Below, piece after piece: positions 1 to 3,725 of a stretch of DNA of 5,252 nt. The position numbers were made by a program, and so were the translations under genes. The notes beneath the pieces were generated by a model. It did not search any database. It saw only the letters and a list, made by a program, of their open reading frames with translations, and was not told the DNA's origin. The stretch is from Elusimicrobiota bacterium (lineage in GTDB: Bacteria; Elusimicrobiota; Elusimicrobia; 2-01-FULL-59-12; JACPXA01). Position 1 is the stretch's first letter, and each line of letters opens with the position of its first letter. The stretch covers positions 1-5,252 of the forward strand of contig JACPXA010000011.1 of the NCBI GenBank assembly GCA_016196785.1, read 5' to 3'.

Positions 1-983
1 GCCCAAAGTGCAGTAGCTAGAAGCTCTCCGGTTTGGGATGATTCGAGGAGAAGTCCACCAGCGCCGTCTCCAAAAATTGCCCTGTGTTTTAGATCCCTGA
101 ATGGCAAATTGGATCCGACAGTGGAACCCGCAATGACAAGGATGCGGTGTTCGCCAGACGCCAGAGCTCGCAGTCCTTGGTCGATTCCGCAAATCCAACC
201 GGCACATGACATCGTAACATCATAAGCAGGACAGGTCGCACCTAGCTTTGCCTGAACCCCCACTGCCGTACTTGGAGCAACCGCATCGGCCGGATCAACA
301 CTGACGATAATTCTGTCTAGATCTTTCGGATCGCACCCTGCTTTTTCAAGGATAGATTTTCCCGCTTGGGCCATTATGTCAGCTGCCGTATTGCCTGGAG
401 ATATTGCACGACGTTCCACAGCGCCTAACGCTCTTTGAAGTAGGATCGGCAGGAGGCCTTCCCCTCTTTGCTTGACGAGATCCTCGTTGGTGAGCGTCGT
501 CGAAGGTAGGCATACACCTGTTGCAGCCACTCTGGCGTGAGTAGTCCGGAGGGTAGCCATTTGGATAGGCCAAGGCTGCTGGACAGCACGTATCTCCCGA
601 TCGAACGAGTCCACCGCCTTTTCATCGACGGTTTGGCTGTGGCGTTTCAACTGACTGGTTACGAAATGCTCGATCTGTTCTTGAACAGAGGACTCCATCC
701 TGAGGAATTGCACGCCAGTCAAAAAAGTAGGGGCAATTCCCCCGGAAACATCTCTCTGCCACATCACTTCCCCTTTAGTCTTGATGGGTCGTTCTAGAGA
801 AGGGAGTTCCAACTCCACTTCGACGACTGTTTTTGGGACCAGGCGATGCTCAAGGACAAGGGCTGCGCCATTTTGGCTGAGATCCCGTGTAACAGCTTTT
901 CCGCCGCCTGCAGGGGTTGGATTATTGGCTGCGTACCGGGCTTGTAAAATGATAGATGCTCTATGACTTTTTCGCCGTTCCAT
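1..983 (-). CDS. PilZ domain fused to ketoacyl synthase III (FabH-like), 3' end off the left edge
   Basis: The frame from ATG 983 stays open to the left edge for 327 codons without a stop. Residues 1-110 or so form a PilZ domain: the RxxxR motif is R4-R8 (RKSHR), DxSxxG is D34-G39 (DLSQNG), and later strands include GEVMW near 71-75 and TGVQF near 89-93. These are the motifs with which PilZ domains bind cyclic di-GMP. A linker (about 111-141) leads to a KAS III-type thiolase fold: LTNEDL near 164-169, ATCPAYDV near 249-256, active-site Cys260 in MSCAGW, and IFGDGAGG near 302-309. KAS III enzymes condense an acyl primer with malonyl-ACP. The catalytic His and Asn, expected further downstream, lie outside the window. 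The start is well supported: AAGGAG sits 6 bases upstream and overlaps the end of the ACP gene, whose stop is 3 bases away. Met142 (560) has no ribosome site, so a separate synthase gene is unlikely. Inferred role: ACP-dependent acyl condensation controlled by cyclic di-GMP. The product is unknown. Confidence 0.9.
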   Translation of the reverse strand, partial: MERRKSHRASIILQARYAANNPTPAGGGKAVTRDLSQNGAALVLEHRLVPKTVVEVELELPSLERPIKTKGEVMWQRDVSGGIAPTFLTGVQFLRMESSVQEQIEHFVTSQLKRHSQTVDEKAVDSFDREIRAVQQPWPIQMATLRTTHARVAATGVCLPSTTLTNEDLVKQRGEGLLPILLQRALGAVERRAISPGNTAADIMAQAGKSILEKAGCDPKDLDRIIVSVDPADAVAPSTAVGVQAKLGATCPAYDVTMSCAGWICGIDQGLRALASGEHRILVIAGSTVGSNLPFRDLKHRAIFGDGAGGLLLESSQTGELLATALW

Positions 984-986
984 GTC

Positions 987-1247
987 TTACTCCTTGCTGC
1001 CGTCGCTCAGGTGTTTCTGGATGTAATTGATTGCGTCCTGGACGGTCACCAATACCAGGGCATCATCGGCGGGGATTTTAATGCCGAAGGCCTCCTCAAG
1101 CTTCATCACGAGCTCGATGCGCTGGATGGAATCGGCCCCTAAGTCCTCGGCAAACCTTTTTTCGGACTGGAGTTCTTCCACCCTAACCTTGAGTTCTTCT
1201 GCCAAGGCGCTCCTGACTTTTTCCGAAATTTCAGTAGTAGTCAGCAT
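987..1247 (-). CDS. Acyl carrier protein
   Basis: This 86-residue protein has the usual length and pattern of a type II acyl carrier protein. Ser40 in the motif GADSIQ is the expected attachment point for 4'-phosphopantetheine. It is followed by an acidic helix (ELVMKLEEAFGIKIP) that normally contacts partner enzymes, and then VQDAINYI. The canonical DSL is DSI here. The gene is 3 bases from the PilZ-KAS III gene and 24 bases after a small membrane protein gene. It is therefore probably a dedicated carrier for that synthase and not the housekeeping AcpP, which usually sits with fabD/fabG/fabF. None of those genes is seen here. A GGGGGGAG stretch (1251-1258) lies 3 bases before the ATG, a rather short but plausible ribosome-site spacing. 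The acyl cargo cannot be told from sequence. Confidence 0.93.
   Translation of the reverse strand: MLTTTEISEKVRSALAEELKVRVEELQSEKRFAEDLGADSIQRIELVMKLEEAFGIKIPADDALVLVTVQDAINYIQKHLSDGSKE
990..995 (-). promoter_or_regulatory. Ribosome binding site AAGGAG of the PilZ-KAS III gene
   Basis: AAGGAG reads on the minus strand at 995-990, 6 bases before ATG 983, and overlaps the last codons of the ACP gene. It fixes the start of the fusion at the PilZ domain instead of the internal Met at 560. It also suggests coupled translation of ACP and synthase. Confidence 0.8.
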
Positions 1248-1271
1248 AAACTCCCCCCATTTGTTCTGAAA

Positions 1272-1439
1272 CTATGGACTCTTATGAAAAAGGAAAACTG
1301 AGACGAGGACGTAGATCGTGTAAAGAAGAAGGGGCGGCGCCAGGAAAATGCCGATCGCAACCAGGACTTTGAAAAAACGCTGAGCCATCGGCCCTAAATC
1401 GCTCGATTCAGCTTCTGCTGCAGTCCCCAAGGTTCCCAT
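1272..1439 (-). CDS. Small single-pass membrane protein, second of a paralogous pair
   Basis: A 55-residue protein with a short polar N-terminus, then LGPMAQRFFKVLVAIGIFL running into a continuous hydrophobic helix (about residues 23-50) and a short charged tail (HKSP). It resembles the protein encoded just upstream: both have LGP near residues 15-19, then FFKV, a hydrophobic residue, and A-x-GI. This indicates a tandem duplication. I chose ATG 1439 because CGGAG lies 5 bases upstream and the start follows the previous stop by 23 bases. The same frame stays open to an ATG at 1568, but that would overlap most of the previous gene and put non-membrane sequence ahead of the conserved part. Size and shape faintly recall the NapE/TorE class of miniproteins, but I cannot support that assignment. 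An accessory or anchoring role for the neighbouring ACP or synthase is inference from position only. Confidence 0.72.
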   Translation of the reverse strand: MGTLGTAAEAESSDLGPMAQRFFKVLVAIGIFLAPPLLLYTIYVLVSVFLFHKSP

Positions 1440-1462
1440 TCGATCTCCGTTCTCGCCGTTAT

Positions 1463-1624
1463 TCACCGGATGCCGAAAAAGAAATAGGTAATGATGCCGT
1501 ATCCGCAGAGAAGGATTGGCAGTGAGATGCCGACTGCCATGATCACCTTGAAAAACAGCATGTTCCAAGGACCGAGCTCCCCAGGTTTGAATTCCCAGTC
1601 TGCGTATTTCCGGTCTTCCTGCAT
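1463..1624 (-). CDS. Small single-pass membrane protein, first of a paralogous pair
   Basis: From ATG 1624 this is a 53-residue protein: polar, mostly acidic N-terminus (MQEDRKYADWEFKPGE), then LGPWNMLFFKV and a hydrophobic helix from about residue 22 to 50 with a central GYG. It matches its downstream neighbour in length, in the position of LGP and in FFKV. ATG 1624 has a good ribosome site (GGAGAGGA, 4 bases upstream). An alternative in-frame ATG at 1678 would add 18 residues (71 in all) and overlap the stop of the helix-turn-helix gene as ATGA, a common coupling arrangement, so it cannot be excluded. The GYG followed by aromatic and hydrophobic residues is reminiscent of NapE/TorE miniproteins of respiratory reductase loci. 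No reductase gene is seen here and the resemblance is weak. Function unknown. Confidence 0.75.
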   Translation of the reverse strand: MQEDRKYADWEFKPGELGPWNMLFFKVIMAVGISLPILLCGYGIITYFFFGIR

Positions 1625-1674
1625 CGTGTCCTCTCCATAAGCAGAACGATGACCTGATGTTGTCCGGTCGTCGT

Positions 1675-1941
1675 TCATTGCTTCCAGCCTTTTTCAGGGC
1701 TGGCGCCCACTAACTCACGAAAGGTTTCTCCCTTTGGCGATTTCCTTGAGCGGGCTAAGTCGTACTTTCCCAAGAACTGGTCAATAGCTCGGAGAATTGG
1801 GCGGCTCCTTGGAACCGCGCCCTTTTGGAGCCACCGATAAACGGACATGGAATGGACTCCGAGCTCAAAGCCCACTTGTTCGTAGCTGAGGCCTTCCTTA
1901 ATCTTGACCTGCTTGAGCTTAGCGATCCTGTCCTGTGGCAC
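1675..1941 (-). CDS. Small helix-turn-helix DNA-binding protein, first gene of the operon
   Basis: An 88-residue protein with a helix-turn-helix at about residues 18-39: LSYEQVGFELGVHSMSVYRW, where LGV is the turn and SMSVYRW the recognition helix. A basic PRSRP segment and a short helix (ILRAIDQFLGKY) follow. The layout is that of small XRE-like or MerR-like regulators with little beyond the DNA-binding unit. I see no ligand domain. The start is GTG 1941; no other start precedes the HTH. There is no ribosome site. Instead, a strong promoter -10 box ends 8 bases before the GTG, which points to leaderless translation. The stop overlaps the longer possible start of the next gene. As first gene of the operon it is probably an autoregulator, but no operator is recognisable apart from the promoter itself. 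Confidence 0.82.
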   Translation of the reverse strand: MPQDRIAKLKQVKIKEGLSYEQVGFELGVHSMSVYRWLQKGAVPRSRPILRAIDQFLGKYDLARSRKSPKGETFRELVGASPEKGWKQ

Positions 1942-1949
1942 AATGAGGG

Positions 1950-1978
1950 ATTCTAGCGGGCGCTTATGCGGATGTCAA
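1950..1978 (-). promoter_or_regulatory. Near-consensus sigma70 promoter of the HTH-ACP-PilZ/KAS III operon
   Basis: On the minus strand a perfect -35 box TTGACA (1978-1973) is followed by exactly 17 bases and a -10 box TAGAAT (1955-1950), one mismatch from TATAAT. Transcription would be expected to start around 1944-1941, that is at or within 3 bases of the GTG start codon at 1941. The leader is therefore absent or almost absent. No other promoter of this quality is seen for the five-gene operon, whose genes overlap or are separated by fewer than 40 bases. Confidence 0.75.
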
Positions 1979-2157
1979 GGAAAAGATGGGGTGGTTATGA
2001 TTGGATCGGAGAATTCAGCAGAAAGGGCAATGTGTGCTTAACCGAAATCGGGTGAGAACAGGTGGGTCGGTAGGGCTATGGCATTCTGAACTGTAAACTG
2101 TCCTGTTTTTCTGTGCTCCCCGTCGCAGTCGTAGGTGGTTCGTTCCCTTGACCGTTG

Positions 2158-2185
2158 GGTACCATTTCCAAAAGTGCCGGGTTCA
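2158..2185 (+). repeat. Diverged inverted copy of the GGTACCATTTCC repeat
   Basis: The plus strand reads GGTACCATTTCC, then AAAA, then GTGCC and GGTTCA. It is the reverse complement of the copies at 2236-2334, with differences in the middle (GGCG replaced by AAAA) and one base further on: 23 of 28 positions agree. With the rightmost copy it bounds a segment of about 177 bases with GGTACC at both ends, which looks like a small mobile-element remnant. Confidence 0.6.
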
Positions 2186-2235
2186 GACTTTAACAAGGGT
2201 GACTGACATCCAGCATTTGGGTGTTCGATCACCTA

Positions 2236-2264
2236 TTGAACCTGGCACCGCCGGAAATGGTACC
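2236..2264 (-). repeat. GGTACCATTTCC repeat, direct copy 1
   Basis: A full 29-base copy. On the minus strand it begins GGTACCATTTCCGGCGGTGC and ends AGGTTCAA. It is identical over 29 bases to the copy at 2306-2334, and the partial copy abuts it directly. Confidence 0.8.
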
Positions 2265-2284
2265 GCACCGCCGGAAATGGTACC
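2265..2284 (-). repeat. GGTACCATTTCC repeat, partial direct copy 2
   Basis: A 20-base copy (GGTACCATTTCCGGCGGTGC on the minus strand), cut short where it meets copy 1. Like copy 3 it is preceded on the minus strand by GAATA, so the repeat unit extends beyond the core. Confidence 0.8.
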
Positions 2285-2305
2285 TATTCGTATTCGGCTT
2301 CGGCA

Positions 2306-2334
2306 TTGAACCTGGCACCGCCGGAAATGGTACC
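2306..2334 (-). repeat. GGTACCATTTCC repeat, direct copy 3, touching the CPBP stop codon
   Basis: A full 29-base copy identical to copy 1. Its outer G is the last base of the TAG stop codon of the CPBP gene (2334-2336). The multiple directly repeated, equally oriented sites resemble transposase-binding arrays at the ends of some insertion sequences. No transposase gene remains in the window, so the family cannot be assigned. Confidence 0.75.
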
Positions 2335-3413
2335 TATTCTGCTCCTGTCAACGCCTTTAATGCCAAGCGCCCGACACTTAGGAGGTTCCAGAAACCGTGA
2401 AGGGCAATGGGAGCGACTAATGACTTCCGGCGCTCGTAAACCTCGCAAGCGACCATCCCCATTACGAACGTTGGGAGGAAGTAGTACACTCGCTCATGTA
2501 TCCCAGCGAATAGGAGGGCAACTATAGCGGTGGCCACTTCCATCGACCAACGTTTGCGCAGACTGCGGTACAGCAGGCCGCGATAGAAAACCTCCTCGGC
2601 AAATGGGGCGAGGAGAAGCGCCAGCATGGCCAAGCCCCAGGAGTTGTCAGCGGCTCGCTCCGTCGTCTTGAGATGGTGGAGCATCCCCTGAAGCTCTCCG
2701 GTATCGACCGGCAGCAGCGCTCCTCCTAAAGCTACCCCGACTCGGTACGCCACCATGGCCAGAAATGAGAGGCCCAATCCTTTCAAAAGCGCTTTGAACC
2801 CTGCATACACATCCTCACGTACGGTTGACCGATTAAGCCATCCGAACGGCCCCCCGACCGGGGACTGTCGCCGAACGAACCACACGCTGAGGATGAGGAG
2901 GACGCTCAACCACGCGGCACCAGTGGACGTATCGTTGAACACGAAACGCTTCAGCGGCGTGGTCCAATGTGCGAGGTGTTCGTGTCGAAGCTGTCCCCCA
3001 AGGATTGCCATCCCCACGGGAATGAGCGGAACCAGCAGCGCCCCCACGCTGAGGAAGGAAGCGAGGAGGTAGATCGCCAGCGCATGCATCGGCGTCCACG
3101 GAATGCTTTCGCGCCAGCGCGTCTCGTCGTCGTTGTGCGTCTCTTCATCACGTCGAGGGGCCACCGGCACCGCACGCACAACGAACGTCACGAGCGTCCA
3201 CGCGAGACCCGCCAACATTATGAAGCTACTCACGGCGACCAACGGGGTGAGTTTCTGCGGCGTCATGAAACACAGGAGGACAGCGAAGCTGCCTAGCGAG
3301 GTGACGACTGCACCAGTCAAGGGGAAGGGCCAGCGAGGCTGCGGGGTCTCGTTCCTGTAATTCACAGTGCTTATTGGGTCATGTTGGCCACGAACGTTAT
3401 TGCAGGTGTTCAA
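2334..3413 (-). CDS. CPBP family (CAAX/Abi-type) intramembrane metalloprotease
   Basis: A multi-pass membrane protein of up to 359 residues with the three signature motifs of CPBP proteases in its C-terminal half: EExxxR at E273-E274-R278 (EEVFYRG), FxxxH at F302-H306 (FAGIH) and HxxxN at H339-N343 (HGFWN). These line the active site that cleaves or binds substrates in the membrane. Hydrophobic segments lie near 33-50, 57-80, 111-139, 166-180, 209-232, 259-271, 293-305 and 312-323. The start is uncertain: TTG 3413 (9 bases after the previous stop) and GTG 3362 are both possible and neither has a clear ribosome site. Members of this family process prenylated or secreted peptides, and some give self-immunity to bacteriocins. 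Position after an Rhs gene and a small membrane protein makes an immunity or processing role plausible, but this is inference. Confidence 0.88.
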   Translation of the reverse strand: MNTCNNVRGQHDPISTVNYRNETPQPRWPFPLTGAVVTSLGSFAVLLCFMTPQKLTPLVAVSSFIMLAGLAWTLVTFVVRAVPVAPRRDEETHNDDETRWRESIPWTPMHALAIYLLASFLSVGALLVPLIPVGMAILGGQLRHEHLAHWTTPLKRFVFNDTSTGAAWLSVLLILSVWFVRRQSPVGGPFGWLNRSTVREDVYAGFKALLKGLGLSFLAMVAYRVGVALGGALLPVDTGELQGMLHHLKTTERAADNSWGLAMLALLLAPFAEEVFYRGLLYRSLRKRWSMEVATAIVALLFAGIHERVYYFLPTFVMGMVACEVYERRKSLVAPIALHGFWNLLSVGRLALKALTGAE

Positions 3414-3422
3414 CGTAATTCG

Positions 3423-3725
3423 TCACAACCATACTAGCAGAATGCTGGATCCCAATAAACACGCATCAAGGATCCTAAAGAGAACCCTGGTTTTTTTCTC
3501 CCCGAACCGCTCCATCGTAAGCCGAGGACCGACAGCGTGTTTCCCCCAACCCCCGGTGTTAATATGCCATCCCACAAAGTCCAGCGCACCAGCGATTGAC
3601 AATATTATTGCATACAAACCATAGTGTTCTCCCCCACCGCTCGACAAGCGACCTGTGATTATCGCGAATGTCGTTGCGATGAATATCAACCACGGGATGT
3701 CTGAGGTTGACCAATTCGCCGTCAT
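3423..3725 (-). CDS. Candidate membrane immunity protein of the Rhs toxin
   Basis: A 100-residue protein with three likely membrane segments: about 11-25 (PWLIFIATTFAIITG), 36-54 (YGLYAIILSIAGALDFVGW) and 82-100 (LFRILDACLLGSSILLVWL). A basic, charged loop lies between the second and third. I do not recognise a named family. Its ATG (3725) overlaps the Rhs stop as ATGA, so it is translationally coupled to the toxin gene. This is the usual position and spacing of a cognate immunity gene after a polymorphic toxin. A membrane immunity protein would fit a toxin that acts at or from the membrane. There is no strong ribosome site, in keeping with coupling. Immunity function is inferred from context only. 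Confidence 0.72.
   Translation of the reverse strand: MTANWSTSDIPWLIFIATTFAIITGRLSSGGGEHYGLYAIILSIAGALDFVGWHINTGGWGKHAVGPRLTMERFGEKKTRVLFRILDACLLGSSILLVWL

Larger units (their letters stand above)
1979..2333. other. Intergenic stretch without a convincing gene; holds repeats
   Basis: About 390 bases separate the start of the HTH gene from the end of the CPBP gene. Besides the promoter and the GGTACC-containing repeats listed separately, I see no tRNA, known RNA or conserved ORF. A 64-codon minus-strand frame (2038-2232) is open but has no recognisable domain. It starts between the repeat copies and runs across the inverted one, so it is probably chance or a decayed fragment. The inverted repeat copies could fold in RNA and might end transcription from the CPBP gene, but they are not followed by a T run. 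Confidence 0.5.

Noticed and set aside
1..560. A separate FabH gene starting at the internal ATG 560
   Set aside because: The frame is open upstream through a complete PilZ domain to ATG 983, which has AAGGAG at good spacing. ATG 560 has no ribosome site.
379..966. Several short frames on both strands (minus 379-573 and 425-625, plus 537-797 and 781-966)
   Set aside because: All lie in other frames within the PilZ-KAS III gene and show no domain.
1027..1269. Plus-strand 80-codon frame
   Set aside because: It is antisense to the clear acyl carrier protein gene and has Ser-rich shadow composition.
1440..1568. Longer N-terminus for the second membrane miniprotein, starting at 1568
   Set aside because: It would overlap most of the preceding gene in another frame. 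The start at 1439 has a good ribosome site and matches the paralogue in length.
1272..1624. Naming the miniproteins NapE or TorE
   Set aside because: Size, single helix and one GYG motif are suggestive, but the second copy lacks GYG and no reductase gene is nearby. Too weak for a call.
2038..2232. A 64-codon minus-strand frame with TTYDCDGEHR, faintly like an Rhs YD repeat
   Set aside because: It is a single short resemblance. The frame crosses one of the repeat copies and has no clear ribosome site; chance or decayed sequence is more likely.
2158..2334. CRISPR array
   Set aside because: The spacing between repeats is irregular, two copies abut and one is inverted. There are no spacers of even length and no cas gene.
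2755..3360. Plus- and minus-strand frames of 76-109 codons overlapping the CPBP gene
   Set aside because: They are basic, low-complexity shadows of a gene with three conserved catalytic motifs.
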